Assembly: GCF_019904255.1 (NCBI RefSeq)
Contig: NZ_CP063203.1
Span: forward strand, 124,001 to 188,000
Reading direction: 5' to 3'
Source of the DNA: Marixanthomonas sp. SCSIO 43207
GTDB taxonomy: Bacteria; Bacteroidota; Bacteroidia; Flavobacteriales; Flavobacteriaceae
DNA length: 64,000 nucleotides
Shown: positions 52,309 through 61,755 of the stretch, piece by piece
Numbering within the stretch: the first letter of the stretch is position 1
Layout: each line of letters begins with the position of its first letter
Program-made: the position numbers and the translations under genes
The notes under the pieces: generated by a model
Database searches by the model: none
What the model was told of the DNA's origin: nothing
What the model saw: the letters and a program-made list of their open reading frames with translations, nothing else

Positions 52309-53145
52309 CTAATTTACAAATTTTGCGGCAATCCAGTTAGCTCGTTGTTTGTTATCAACGAAGCTTAATCCTAACTTATTGCAACAGTCTTGAAGTATCG
52401 ATAAATCATCCAGATAAAATCCGCTTATGTATAATTTGCCCCCGGGTTTGAGACATTGTTTGTATGCAGCCATATCTTGTAGCAAGATATTTCTATTAAT
52501 ATTGGCAATTATGGTATCATAGGTTGATTCCTTAGCCAGTATATCTGCCCCACCTAATGCCACTGTAATGTTGCTGCAGGTATTTCTATCGGCATTTTCT
52601 TGTGCATTTTCTACACACCATGGGTCAATATCAATGGCGTCTAGTTTTATGGCGCCTCGCTTTTCAGCTAAAATAGCTAATACGGCTGTTCCGCAACCCA
52701 TATCTAAAACTGTTTGACGTTCCCAATCTGTTTCTAATATATACTCCAAAAGCATATGTGTGGTTTCGTGATGCCCGGTACCAAAGGACATTTTAGGCTC
52801 AATAACCAATTCATAGGGTACGTTACGCTTATTATGAAAAGGTGCACGCACCACACATGTATTTCCTATCTCTATGGGTGTAAAGGCTTGTTCCCACTCT
52901 GCATTCCAGTTTTTAGGCAGAATTTCATTTTTGCTGTATGTAATTGAACATATATTTGAGTTTAGTATTTGAACTGAATCTAGCATTTCTTTGTTCCAAT
53001 CATCTTTGGGTATATAGGCCTGGACACCGGTTTCAGTTTCTACAAAACTTTCAAAACCTGCCTCACCTAATTGAGCAATCAAAATATCTGTACCCGGTTC
53101 TTTTGGACTTACCGTATATGTAAACTCTAAATAAATAACTGCCAT
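52309..53145 (-). CDS. prmA: ribosomal protein L11 methyltransferase
   Basis: 278 residues. The Rossmann methyltransferase core has the SAM motif TVLDMGCGTAVLAILAEKRGA, then IDIDPWCVENAQENADRN and YDTIIANINRNIL. Upstream substrate-binding region FGTGHHETTHMLLE is diagnostic for PrmA. It trimethylates L11. Lies between tpiA (53 bases upstream) and clpS. Confidence 0.95.
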   Translation of the reverse strand: MAVIYLEFTYTVSPKEPGTDILIAQLGEAGFESFVETETGVQAYIPKDDWNKEMLDSVQILNSNICSITYSKNEILPKNWNAEWEQAFTPIEIGNTCVVRAPFHNKRNVPYELVIEPKMSFGTGHHETTHMLLEYILETDWERQTVLDMGCGTAVLAILAEKRGAIKLDAIDIDPWCVENAQENADRNTCSNITVALGGADILAKESTYDTIIANINRNILLQDMAAYKQCLKPGGKLYISGFYLDDLSILQDCCNKLGLSFVDNKQRANWIAAKFVN

Positions 53146-53198
53146 AATACATTTTAAGGATTTCTCTTATGTTTCAAATTTAAAGAAGAATTACTACC

Positions 53199-53954
53199 TT
53201 ATTTTTTAAAAGCATTAGCAATTGCCATAAAGCTTTCAACATCTAGTGAAGCCCCTCCTACTAAACCACCATCTACATCTTTTTGGGCAAAAATTTCCTT
53301 GGCATTTTTTGGTTTTACACTGCCTCCATATAAAATTGAAACTTTATTAGCTATACTGTTGCTGTATTTTTCAGCAATGGTTTTACGTATAAAAGCGTGC
53401 ATTTCTTGAGCCTGATCTGGTGTAGCAGTTTCTCCTGTTCCAATTGCCCATACCGGTTCATACGCAATAATAATGTTTTTCCAACTTACTTCTGACAGAT
53501 GAAATAATCCTTCTTCCAGTTGCTCCTCGATAAGGGTAAAATGATCATCGGTTTCTCTATGGCTTAATTCTTCACCTATACAGAAAATCACTTCCATATC
53601 GTGTGCTAGTGCTGTGTTTACTTTTTCGGCTAGTACATCATTATCTTCTTTAAAAAGAGAGCGGCGTTCGCTATGACCAAGGATTACTGTTTTTACTCCT
53701 ACACTTTTAAGCATTCCTGCGGAAACTTCACCCGTAAAAGCTCCGTTTTCACTTTGATGCATATTTTGCGCCACCACGGTAACCGGATGTTCCCGCACTG
53801 ACTGAAATGTATGATTTAAATTGGTAAAGGCTGGAGCTATCATAATAGTAACCCCTTCTGGTAACACTTGTTTTTTTAATCCAACCAAAAACATTTCTGT
53901 TTCAGCCATATCATTATTCATTTTCCAGTTTCCGGCTACTATTTTTTGTCTCAT
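53199..53954 (-). CDS. tpiA: triosephosphate isomerase
   Basis: 251 residues. IVAGNWKMN at the start (Asn/Lys of the active site), ILGHSERR (catalytic His), IAYEPVWAIGTGETATPDQAQ (catalytic Glu, mobile loop) and ILYGGSVKPKN, VDGGLVGGASL. Interconverts dihydroxyacetone phosphate and glyceraldehyde 3-phosphate in glycolysis. Followed by prmA and clpS. Confidence 0.98.
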   Translation of the reverse strand: MRQKIVAGNWKMNNDMAETEMFLVGLKKQVLPEGVTIMIAPAFTNLNHTFQSVREHPVTVVAQNMHQSENGAFTGEVSAGMLKSVGVKTVILGHSERRSLFKEDNDVLAEKVNTALAHDMEVIFCIGEELSHRETDDHFTLIEEQLEEGLFHLSEVSWKNIIIAYEPVWAIGTGETATPDQAQEMHAFIRKTIAEKYSNSIANKVSILYGGSVKPKNAKEIFAQKDVDGGLVGGASLDVESFMAIANAFKK

Positions 53955-54079
53955 GTATGTGTCGTTTTTTTGTTAGTTGTTTGTTAAAAATACAATTATC
54001 AATATATAATTGCAATAGCCTACTTCGCTTGTTATGCTTTTGCAGCTATAAGCAAGGTATATATTATTTTTTATTTGAA

Positions 54080-55153
54080 TTACTGACTAATTTTAGGATC
54101 TAGCCATCCATATATAACATCTACCAAGATGTTAATTACAATAAATACTATGGCAATCACCAATACTGCTCCCATAATCACGGGTAAGTCTAAGGTGTTT
54201 AATGCATCTACTATTTCTTTTCCCAAACCATTCCATCCAAAAATATATTCTACAAACACAGCTCCTGCCAACATAGAGGCAAACCATCCAGAAATAGCTG
54301 TAACTACAGGATTAAGTGAGTTTTTTAAAGCATGTTTGCGAATTATAGTAGCAAATGATAAGCCTTTGGCTTTTGCGGTTCTAATATAGTCTTGATTGAG
54401 TACTTCTAAGAGTGAGTTGCGCATCAATTGCGAAACTACTGCTAATGGACGAATACCCAATACAATTGCCGGTAAAATAAGATTTTTTATCTGTATGTAT
54501 TTACCTTCCCCAAAATCATCTACTGCATACAGACTCCCTGTCATATCTAAGCGGGTATACTCATGCAACAGAAATCCAAATATCCATGCAAAGAGAATAG
54601 CACTAAAAAAGGAAGGAACACTCATTCCTAGCGTACTTATCAATTGAATTAATTTATCAATCCAGCCGTCTTTAAAGAGTACTGAAATAATTCCTAATAA
54701 AACTCCCAGCACCATAGCAATCACAATGGCAGACACTGCAAGAACCACCGTATTGGGTAATGTTTCGGCTATGACCTGGCTAACTTTCTTTCCATTTTTC
54801 TGAAAAGAGGTACGCAAATAAGGCGTTTTAAGGACTACCATAGTAGCTGAAACAGTAAATAATGTTACTGCATTGTATTTTCCTTCTGTTACATATGTAT
54901 AATCTTCTTCTATTGTACTATGAAAGGAAAGTGGTGATAGATCATTTAAGTAATATGCATACTGTTGTAAAATTGGTTTATCAAAGCCATACTTCTTTTT
55001 TACTACAGCTATTTGTTCGGCACTTTCATTTTGCCCCAACATCATGCGAGCTGGATCTCCGGGAAGAATGGTAAATAAAAAAAAGATTACAGTTACTACC
55101 CCAAAGAGTGTAAGGAATGCATAACCTAGTTTTTGTAATATATATCCTGTCAA
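54080..55153 (-). CDS. ABC transporter permease (DppB/OppB type)
   Basis: 357 residues. N-terminal YILQKLGYAFLTLFGVVTVIFFLFTILPGDPARMMLG is the dipeptide/oligopeptide permease start. The EAA-like loop is RNSLLEVLNQDYIRTAKAKGLSFATIIRKHALKNSLNPVVT. About six membrane helices. It would import or export peptides or nickel-like solutes with partner DppC, DppDF and a binding protein; none is in the window, so partners lie elsewhere. It starts 4 bases after the DoxX fusion gene. Confidence 0.9.
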   Translation of the reverse strand: MTGYILQKLGYAFLTLFGVVTVIFFLFTILPGDPARMMLGQNESAEQIAVVKKKYGFDKPILQQYAYYLNDLSPLSFHSTIEEDYTYVTEGKYNAVTLFTVSATMVVLKTPYLRTSFQKNGKKVSQVIAETLPNTVVLAVSAIVIAMVLGVLLGIISVLFKDGWIDKLIQLISTLGMSVPSFFSAILFAWIFGFLLHEYTRLDMTGSLYAVDDFGEGKYIQIKNLILPAIVLGIRPLAVVSQLMRNSLLEVLNQDYIRTAKAKGLSFATIIRKHALKNSLNPVVTAISGWFASMLAGAVFVEYIFGWNGLGKEIVDALNTLDLPVIMGAVLVIAIVFIVINILVDVIYGWLDPKISQ

Positions 55154-55157
55154 GCTT

Positions 55158-56870
55158 TTATTCTTTTACAGCTTCAATGGTTAGGGCTTTGTATTCAAAA
55201 TCATCTCCAAACAGCACCTTGGCATATTCTTCAATTGTTTGATCAAAACCAGCTTCTTTTCTTCGTTCATTAACGGTTTCAGGGTTTTCAATAGGCCAAA
55301 TTAGGTTACCGCGTTCATCATCATACGTTCTTCCTTGTGTGCCGTAAATTTGAGGTTTGCCTTGGTTCATTAGATAGCGGTCTTCCATCATCGCTACCAA
55401 TCTAAAAGGGATTTCTTTATTTTTTCCTGCTTCTTTAATAAGGGGTAAATACTCCGGAATTTTATCTGGATTATGCTGTACAACATACCAAGCAACCGTA
55501 TTGGTAGGTTCACCAACCGTGGTTTTACCGGGATACCCCATATTTTTAAATACTTTTTCAACAAAAAGCATATTGCTACTGTCTAAAACTGTTTGCATAG
55601 CCCATAAATCGCCGTTGTATTCTTCTGGGGTTAAGCCCATTTCTTCTCCTAATGTTGCTCTTGTTTCAGCATCTTTTGCTTGCATCAACTTTCTGTAGCG
55701 TTGATCAAGTACGCCAATACTATCTAATCGCTTTTTTAAGTTAAAATCTAATTGAGGTATTGCACCGTCTAGTTCTTGTAGTTTTAATGTATTAATATCA
55801 TTCCAATGCACCTTTTGCTTGATGGTTCCGTTTTGCAAATGCAATACACCCGGATTGCTTCGAACAATCGTTTTTAAGGTTGTTTCATCACAGAAATAAA
55901 AATCAAAATTTAATTTATATCGATCTGCCAAGGTTTGCGTACGTTCTTTTGAAGAAGCTGACAAGCCAATTACTTTATATCCTTTTTTAAGAGCTTCATT
56001 GGTAATATCACTTACCGGAAAAAAACCGTCTTTTTCAGATTTGGTAAGATTATACGCTACTACTACTATTAAATTTTCTTCGTTTAAAAATTTATCAACA
56101 TAATTTTGTCCATCTCGTTCTATGGTAAAATCATGAATAGGCGGAACATATCCGGCTTGAATTTCAGTAGTTTCTACACCCAAAAACTCTCCTTTTTGTG
56201 TTGGATAATCTCCCTTGGTGGTAACTATTTTTTCTTCACCATCTACCTTAAACTTCCAGTCATATTGATAGACAGGTTTTTGTGCATCGTTAGGAATACT
56301 CATTCCTTCTTGTATATTGGCTCCAATTTTATAAGGTCTAAAATCTATGATGGGCAAATGCATGAGTACGTGATATGTAATACCTAAACACGCGATGAAA
56401 CCAATAAATATTATTAAACTACGTATGTTTCTTGTAAAAAATGGTGTGATGTGCTTACTCCAAATAAACAGTATCAAAATAAACACTAGCAAGATGACAT
56501 CTTTGGTAAAAGATTCCCAAGGAGTTAATTTAATGGCATCTCCAAAACAGCCACAATCTGTCACTTTATTGAAGTAAGCCGAATAGAATGTTAAGAACGT
56601 AAAGAACACAATCATTAGCAACAAGCTCCATACCGTAAACTTACGAAGGTAACCCACCAACAACATAACCCCTAGCAGCACTTCAAAAATGACAATAAAA
56701 ATAGCTATCAGCAGCGAGTAAGGAATTAAGAACTCAAGATCCAACACCCCTGGAGCGAAGTAATCTTGAAGTTTAAATGAAAACCCAATAGGATCGTTCA
56801 ATTTTATTAGACCGCTGAAGATAAAAAGGATTCCTACTACAATTCTTGAAATTCCTACCAGTATTTTCAT
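55158..56870 (-). CDS. DoxX/MauE-like membrane protein fused to thioredoxin-like and DUF6624 domains
   Basis: 570 residues. About 1-155: four to five membrane helices of the DoxX/MauE type (VGILFIFSGLIKLNDPIGFSFKLQDYFAPG, TDCGCFGDAIKLTPWESFTKDVILL). About 195-380: thioredoxin-like region (IVVVAYNLTKSEKDGFFPVSDI, KGYKVIGLSASSKERTQTLADRYKLNFDFYFCDETTLKTIVRSNPGVLHL) without CxxC. About 380-570: a segment I read as DUF6624 (MQTVLDSSNMLFVEKVFKNMGYPGKTTVGEPTNTVAWYVVQHNPD, RYLMNQGKPQIYGTQ). The first two parts match the BT_3928 family, usually about 360 residues, so the third is an added domain. Lies 11 bases after DUF1599. Confidence 0.8.
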   Translation of the reverse strand: MKILVGISRIVVGILFIFSGLIKLNDPIGFSFKLQDYFAPGVLDLEFLIPYSLLIAIFIVIFEVLLGVMLLVGYLRKFTVWSLLLMIVFFTFLTFYSAYFNKVTDCGCFGDAIKLTPWESFTKDVILLVFILILFIWSKHITPFFTRNIRSLIIFIGFIACLGITYHVLMHLPIIDFRPYKIGANIQEGMSIPNDAQKPVYQYDWKFKVDGEEKIVTTKGDYPTQKGEFLGVETTEIQAGYVPPIHDFTIERDGQNYVDKFLNEENLIVVVAYNLTKSEKDGFFPVSDITNEALKKGYKVIGLSASSKERTQTLADRYKLNFDFYFCDETTLKTIVRSNPGVLHLQNGTIKQKVHWNDINTLKLQELDGAIPQLDFNLKKRLDSIGVLDQRYRKLMQAKDAETRATLGEEMGLTPEEYNGDLWAMQTVLDSSNMLFVEKVFKNMGYPGKTTVGEPTNTVAWYVVQHNPDKIPEYLPLIKEAGKNKEIPFRLVAMMEDRYLMNQGKPQIYGTQGRTYDDERGNLIWPIENPETVNERRKEAGFDQTIEEYAKVLFGDDFEYKALTIEAVKE

Positions 56871-56881
56871 GCTGTTGTTTT

Positions 56882-57430
56882 TTACTTGTTTGTATTTTCT
56901 TCTAAATGAATCATGGCAAACACTGCATAATTAATCATATCTTGATAGTTGGCATCAATCCCTTCAGAAACTATGGTTTTACCTTGGTTATTTTCTATTT
57001 GTTTAACTCGCAATAGCTTTTGAAGAATTAAATCGGTTAATGACGAAACTCGCATATCGCGCCAGGCTTCTCCATAATCGTGGTTTTTGTTAAGCATTAA
57101 TTGGCGAGTAACACCAACTTGTTCATCATATAATTTTACAGCTTCTTCAGTAGAAAGATCCGGTTGTTCTACTACTCCTTTTTTAAGCTGAATTAATGCC
57201 ATTATTGAATAATTAATAATACCTATAAACTCTGATGTTTCATCTTCATCTACTTTTTGCTCGGCATTTTCTTGCAATCCCCTAATGCGTTGTGCCTTTA
57301 TAAAAATTTGATCGGTTAATGATGGAAGGCGCAGTATACGCCAAGCGCTTCCGTAATCACTCATTTTATTGGTAAACAACTCTTTACAAGTAGCAATTAC
57401 AGCATCGTATTGTTTTAGGGTTTCAGCCAT
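56882..57430 (-). CDS. DUF1599 domain protein, internally duplicated
   Basis: 182 residues in two halves that repeat the same motif: MSDYGSAWRILRLPSLTDQIFIKAQRIRGLQEN and NHDYGEAWRDMRVSSLTDLILQKLLRVKQIENN, each followed by YSIMALIQL or YAVFAMIHL. This is DUF1599 (nucleotide modification-associated domain 1 group), found in Bacteroidota and some phages; activity unknown. First gene of a leftward run into the DoxX fusion, and divergent from folP with a 52-base shared promoter gap. Confidence 0.88.
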   Translation of the reverse strand: MAETLKQYDAVIATCKELFTNKMSDYGSAWRILRLPSLTDQIFIKAQRIRGLQENAEQKVDEDETSEFIGIINYSIMALIQLKKGVVEQPDLSTEEAVKLYDEQVGVTRQLMLNKNHDYGEAWRDMRVSSLTDLILQKLLRVKQIENNQGKTIVSEGIDANYQDMINYAVFAMIHLEENTNK

Positions 57431-57482
57431 TGGATTTTTAAGATTTTCCGTAAATTTCGTTTAAATAATTTAAACTAGAAAA

Positions 57483-58316
57483 TTGAACACAATCAATTGT
57501 AACGGCACCCTTATCAACTTGTCACAACCAAAAGTGATGGGTATACTTAATATTACTCCAGATTCTTTTTATGATGGTGGCAAAACTATTCATGTGAATA
57601 CCATTTTGCAGCAGGCAGAAACCATGCTTACTGAAGGTGCAACTTTTTTGGATATTGGCGGGTACAGCTCACGTCCTAATGCTGAAAATATAACCGAAGC
57701 CGAAGAAGCTAGCCGTGTATTACCGGCTATTCAAAGTATATTAAAAGAATTTCCAGAAGTGCTTATTTCAATAGATACTTTTAGAAGTTCAGTAGCTAGA
57801 CAAGCCGTTGAGGCAGGTGCCTGTATTGTAAATGATATAAGTGGCGGAAGCTTGGATAAACAGATGCATGATACTGTTGCTAGCTTAAAAGTCCCTTATA
57901 TTCTTATGCACATGAAAGGTACACCACAAACGATGGTGCAACAAGCAACTTATCAAAATGTAACCCTAGAGGTTATTCATTATTTTTCTGAACAACTAGC
58001 AAAAGCACGTACAGCCGGTATTCATGATCTTATCATCGATCCAGGCTTTGGATTTGCCAAAACAGCCACTCAAAGTTTTGAATTATTGCGTCATTTTTCT
58101 TTATTACAGCAATTGGATGTTCCCATTTTGGCCGGAGTATCTCGTAAATCAATGATATATAAAACACTTGAAACTACACCACAACTTGCACTCAACGGCA
58201 CCACCGTATTGCATACAGTCGCATTGCAGCAAGGAGCGTCTATTTTAAGAGTACACGATGTTAAAGAAGCTATGGAATGTATTAAGTTGGTCGAAAAAAT
58301 ACATCCCTACTCATAA
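57483..58316 (+). CDS. folP: dihydropteroate synthase
   Basis: 277 residues from a TTG start at 57483, chosen because the family start (NTINCNGTLINLSQPKVMGILNITPDSFYDGGKT) begins there and the next Met lies inside a conserved motif. Other landmarks: LDIGGYSSRPNA, SIDTFRSSVARQAVEAGACIVNDISGG, LIDPGFGFAKT and GVSRKSMIY. It joins pABA to the pterin diphosphate in folate synthesis; it is the sulfonamide target. 44 bases before cdaA, same direction. Confidence 0.95.
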   Translation: MNTINCNGTLINLSQPKVMGILNITPDSFYDGGKTIHVNTILQQAETMLTEGATFLDIGGYSSRPNAENITEAEEASRVLPAIQSILKEFPEVLISIDTFRSSVARQAVEAGACIVNDISGGSLDKQMHDTVASLKVPYILMHMKGTPQTMVQQATYQNVTLEVIHYFSEQLAKARTAGIHDLIIDPGFGFAKTATQSFELLRHFSLLQQLDVPILAGVSRKSMIYKTLETTPQLALNGTTVLHTVALQQGASILRVHDVKEAMECIKLVEKIHPYS

Positions 58317-58360
58317 ATTTTATATTTTTAACCTTTAGAGTAATAAAAAGAAAACAGCCT

Positions 58361-59134
58361 TTGGATTTTTTAGACCTTCGTATTATAGATATTATCGATA
58401 TTGTTCTGGTAGCTTTATTATTGTACTACCTCTATCGACTTATAAAAGGGACGGTTGCTATCAATATTTTCATTGGAATTGTAATCATTATTGTTATTTC
58501 TGAATTAACCAAACTCCTACAGATGGAGCTTTTAAGTAAAATTTTAGGAGGCTTCTTAGGTGTTGGTATGTTCGCTTTGATTGTTGTATTTCAACAAGAA
58601 ATAAGGAAATTTTTGTTGATGCTAGGCTCTACCAATCTTAATGCTCGGAAGCGATTTTTTAGACAATTTAAATTACTATCAAAAGAAGCCGGTATTACTA
58701 CAGACATTCAAGCTATTATGGATGCTTGTAAAGCTATGAGCCGTAAAAACACCGGAGCTCTTATTGTTATTCAGCGCAACAATAGCCTTGAGTTTGTAAA
58801 AAACACAGGCGATACGATGAATATTGAATTAAACAAGCCTATTCTGGAAAGTATTTTTTTTAAAAACAGTCCGCTGCACGATGGCGCTGTTATTATTGAA
58901 AATAACACCATTACAGCTACGCGCGTAATTTTACCTGTTTCAAATGACCGAAACATTCCGTTACGGTTTGGTTTACGACACAGAGCCGCTGTAGGTGTTT
59001 CTGAAAAAACAGACTGTGTTTGTATCGTAGTTTCTGAAGAAAATGGTCAAATTTCCTATTTAAAAGACGGTGAGTTTATACTTTTTGATGAAATAGACGA
59101 TTTGTCAAATCAACTGGAGAATGATTTGAAGTAA
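58361..59134 (+). CDS. cdaA: diadenylate cyclase CdaA (c-di-AMP synthase)
   Basis: 257 residues from a TTG at 58361 (family start MDFLDLRIIDIIDIVLVALLLYYLYRLIKGT). Three membrane helices in the first 80 residues, then the DAC domain with catalytic SPLHDGAVII and the ATP-binding GLRHRAAVG. It makes c-di-AMP from two ATP, controlling potassium and osmotic balance. CdaR is not adjacent. Co-directional with folP, as commonly found in Bacteroidota. Confidence 0.95.
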   Translation: MDFLDLRIIDIIDIVLVALLLYYLYRLIKGTVAINIFIGIVIIIVISELTKLLQMELLSKILGGFLGVGMFALIVVFQQEIRKFLLMLGSTNLNARKRFFRQFKLLSKEAGITTDIQAIMDACKAMSRKNTGALIVIQRNNSLEFVKNTGDTMNIELNKPILESIFFKNSPLHDGAVIIENNTITATRVILPVSNDRNIPLRFGLRHRAAVGVSEKTDCVCIVVSEENGQISYLKDGEFILFDEIDDLSNQLENDLK

Positions 59135-59188
59135 GTGGGTAGTTGAGTAGTGAGTAGAAATAATTAATTAGATATACTATAGCGTACC

Positions 59189-60040
59189 ATGACATGTAAA
59201 AACTGTGAAACCTCTCTTCAAGCTACCCACTTGTATTGCCCTGAATGCGGAGCTAAAGTAATTACACATCGTTTGACGCTTCGGTATTTATTAAGTGAAA
59301 TTTATCACGCATTTTTAAGTATTGACTCCAATAAACCGGTGCGTACATTCATAGATCTTTTTAAAAAACCCGAAGAAGTAATTGGAGGTTACATAGAAGG
59401 GGTTCGTAAAAGGTATATCCATGCTTTTGGATATTTTACTGTTGCTGTAACCATCTCAGGATTTTTTTACTTTGTTGTTTTACAATTTTTCCCAGACCTT
59501 ATGGAAGGTGTTTTTAAGTTTCAAAACACCAATGAGGCTCAACAGCAGTTAAATACGTCAATTCAAAAAACTGTTTTTGAGTATCAATCCTTACTATTTT
59601 TCTTGGCCATTCCTATCTTTGCATTACTATCTTGGCTCGTCTTTTTAAATAAAAAGAAATATAACTACGCAGAGCATTTAATAATTAACCTTTATGCCTA
59701 TTCACAAGTTTCTATTGTAAGTATTATTCTGTTTTGTTTAACCATTTGGAATGAAGCGTTATTTACTATTTTATCAATAAGTGTGATTTTTATACAAATA
59801 GTTTATTTTGCCTATGTTTTTAAACGCCTTTATAGCCTTACTGTTTGGCAAGTTATCTTAAAAACCCTTTTGTTTTTAGTGTTACTTGTGCCATTGTACA
59901 TAATTAGTGGAATTATAATGGCTGTGGTATTATTATTAAATGGCGGTCTGGAAGAGCTTATAGAGGCTGAAAAAATGCGTCAAGGAGTTTCTTATATAGC
60001 TTCTTCTTCCATAAATTGGACTTCGTATAAATTTCTGTAG
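59189..60040 (+). CDS. DUF3667 membrane protein with N-terminal zinc ribbon
   Basis: 283 residues. CKNCETSLQATHLYCPECGAK forms a CxxC...CxxC zinc ribbon; then LLSEIYHAFLSIDSNKPVRTFIDLFKKPEEVIGGYIEGVRKRYIHAFGYFTV, the DUF3667 hallmark. About five membrane helices follow. Function unknown. Its last 49 bases overlap the 3' end of the convergent ABC gene on the other strand. Confidence 0.88.
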   Translation: MTCKNCETSLQATHLYCPECGAKVITHRLTLRYLLSEIYHAFLSIDSNKPVRTFIDLFKKPEEVIGGYIEGVRKRYIHAFGYFTVAVTISGFFYFVVLQFFPDLMEGVFKFQNTNEAQQQLNTSIQKTVFEYQSLLFFLAIPIFALLSWLVFLNKKKYNYAEHLIINLYAYSQVSIVSIILFCLTIWNEALFTILSISVIFIQIVYFAYVFKRLYSLTVWQVILKTLLFLVLLVPLYIISGIIMAVVLLLNGGLEELIEAEKMRQGVSYIASSSINWTSYKFL

Positions 60041-61755
60041 TACCCGTTTTGTTTTTTAAGAAGTTCTTTGTGGGTTCCGGTTTCAACAATTTTACCGGCA
60101 TCCATCACTAATATTTTATCTGCTTTTTTGATGGTTGCCAATCGGTGCGCAATAACTATGGAGGTTCTGCCTTTGGTAAGTTTTTCGGTTGCATTTTGAA
60201 TTAATTCTTCAGAATAAGTATCTACTGAAGAGGTAGCTTCATCAAGGATTAAAATTCCTGGTTTGCTTACATATGCTCTTAAAAATGCTATTAACTGTCG
60301 CTGACCTGAAGAAAGCATAGAACCCCTTTCCTTTACATTATAATGATATCCTTGAGGAAGTGTTTCAATAAATTTATGAACGCCTATTTCTTTGGCAGCT
60401 GCAATTACTTCTTCTTCCGTAATGGAAGCATCGTTAAGTGTGATATTATTCAAAATAGTATCTGCAAACAAGAAAACATCTTGTAATACAACAGCTATTT
60501 GTTTACGCAACGACTCTAGGGTATATTCTCGCACATTTACACGATCAATACTTATCTCGCCTTCTTGTATTTCGTAAAATCGATTCAATAAATTAATTAT
60601 TGTTGATTTTCCGGCTCCCGTTGCTCCAACAATAGCTATGGTTTCTCCAGGGTGTACCTTGAAATTTATTCCTTTAATTACTTCTTCATCTTCTGTATAT
60701 CCAAAATGAACGTTTTTAAATTCAATATACCCTTTTGCTTGAGGCATTTCAATGGTTCCAGAATCATCAATATGAGATTTGGTGTCTAATATTCCGAATA
60801 CACGATTGGCAGCCACCATTCCCATTTGTAATGTGTTAAATTTATCCGCTATTTGGCGTAGAGGACGAAATAACATTTGGGCTAATTGAACAAAGGCTGC
60901 TATAAGCCCTACGGTAACCGCACCACCTTCTGCTGCATTTAAACCACCATACCAAACAATGAGACCAATAGCTATGGAAGAGGACATTTCGGCAATAGGG
61001 AAAAAGATAGAGTTATACCATACGGTACGCACCCAAGCTTTTTTATGTTTTTCGTTAATTTTTATAAAACGCTCATATTCGGTTTTTTCACGAGTGAAAA
61101 TTTGTACGATTTTCATTCCTGTGATACGTTCTTGCACAAAAGAGTTTAAATCTGCCACTTGATTTCTTACATCCTCAAAGGCAGCTTTCATCGCTCGTTG
61201 AAAAACACGCGTTGCGTATATAATAAGTGGTAAAATAGCAAATACAATAAGAGCCAATTGCCAACTTTTATAAAGCATAACACTGGCTATAACAACCATT
61301 TTAAGCAGGTCACTTAATATCATAAAAAGTCCTTGACTAAAAATACTTGAAATGGTTTCTATATCATTTACTGCTCTGGTGGTGAGGCGTCCTACAGCAC
61401 TTTTATCAAAGTACTTCATTTTAAAACTCATCATTAGATTAAAGAGTTTTACACGCATATCACGCACCACGCTTTGTCCTAGCCAATTAGCATAAAAAAT
61501 AAAGGCAAACTGAAATAGAACTTCAAGAACCAATACTCCTATCATTAAAATGATGTAATACTGTAACCCGCCTCCATCTTTTGGTATAATTGAGTTATCA
61601 ATTGCCAATTGTGTTAATTCAGGTCTTAATACCGCTAAGCCAGACATGACAATGGCAGCAAATGCTACAAAATAGAAAATAAGACGATAAGCGTTTGTAA
61701 ATTTTAACAACCGCTTAAAAAGCTTAAAATCAAATGCTTTTCCTGAATTTGCCAT
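59992..61755 (-). CDS. ABC transporter, fused permease and ATPase (MsbA/MDR-like)
   Basis: 587 residues: six membrane helices (1-320) then the nucleotide-binding domain with Walker A GATGAGKST, Q-loop, signature LSSGQRQ, Walker B ILILDEATSSVD and switch His in IAHRLAT. Half-transporter that dimerises to export lipids, lipopeptides or drugs. The substrate is unknown. It overlaps truA by one base, so the two are translationally coupled. Confidence 0.93.
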   Translation of the reverse strand: MANSGKAFDFKLFKRLLKFTNAYRLIFYFVAFAAIVMSGLAVLRPELTQLAIDNSIIPKDGGGLQYYIILMIGVLVLEVLFQFAFIFYANWLGQSVVRDMRVKLFNLMMSFKMKYFDKSAVGRLTTRAVNDIETISSIFSQGLFMILSDLLKMVVIASVMLYKSWQLALIVFAILPLIIYATRVFQRAMKAAFEDVRNQVADLNSFVQERITGMKIVQIFTREKTEYERFIKINEKHKKAWVRTVWYNSIFFPIAEMSSSIAIGLIVWYGGLNAAEGGAVTVGLIAAFVQLAQMLFRPLRQIADKFNTLQMGMVAANRVFGILDTKSHIDDSGTIEMPQAKGYIEFKNVHFGYTEDEEVIKGINFKVHPGETIAIVGATGAGKSTIINLLNRFYEIQEGEISIDRVNVREYTLESLRKQIAVVLQDVFLFADTILNNITLNDASITEEEVIAAAKEIGVHKFIETLPQGYHYNVKERGSMLSSGQRQLIAFLRAYVSKPGILILDEATSSVDTYSEELIQNATEKLTKGRTSIVIAHRLATIKKADKILVMDAGKIVETGTHKELLKKQNGYYRNLYEVQFMEEEAI

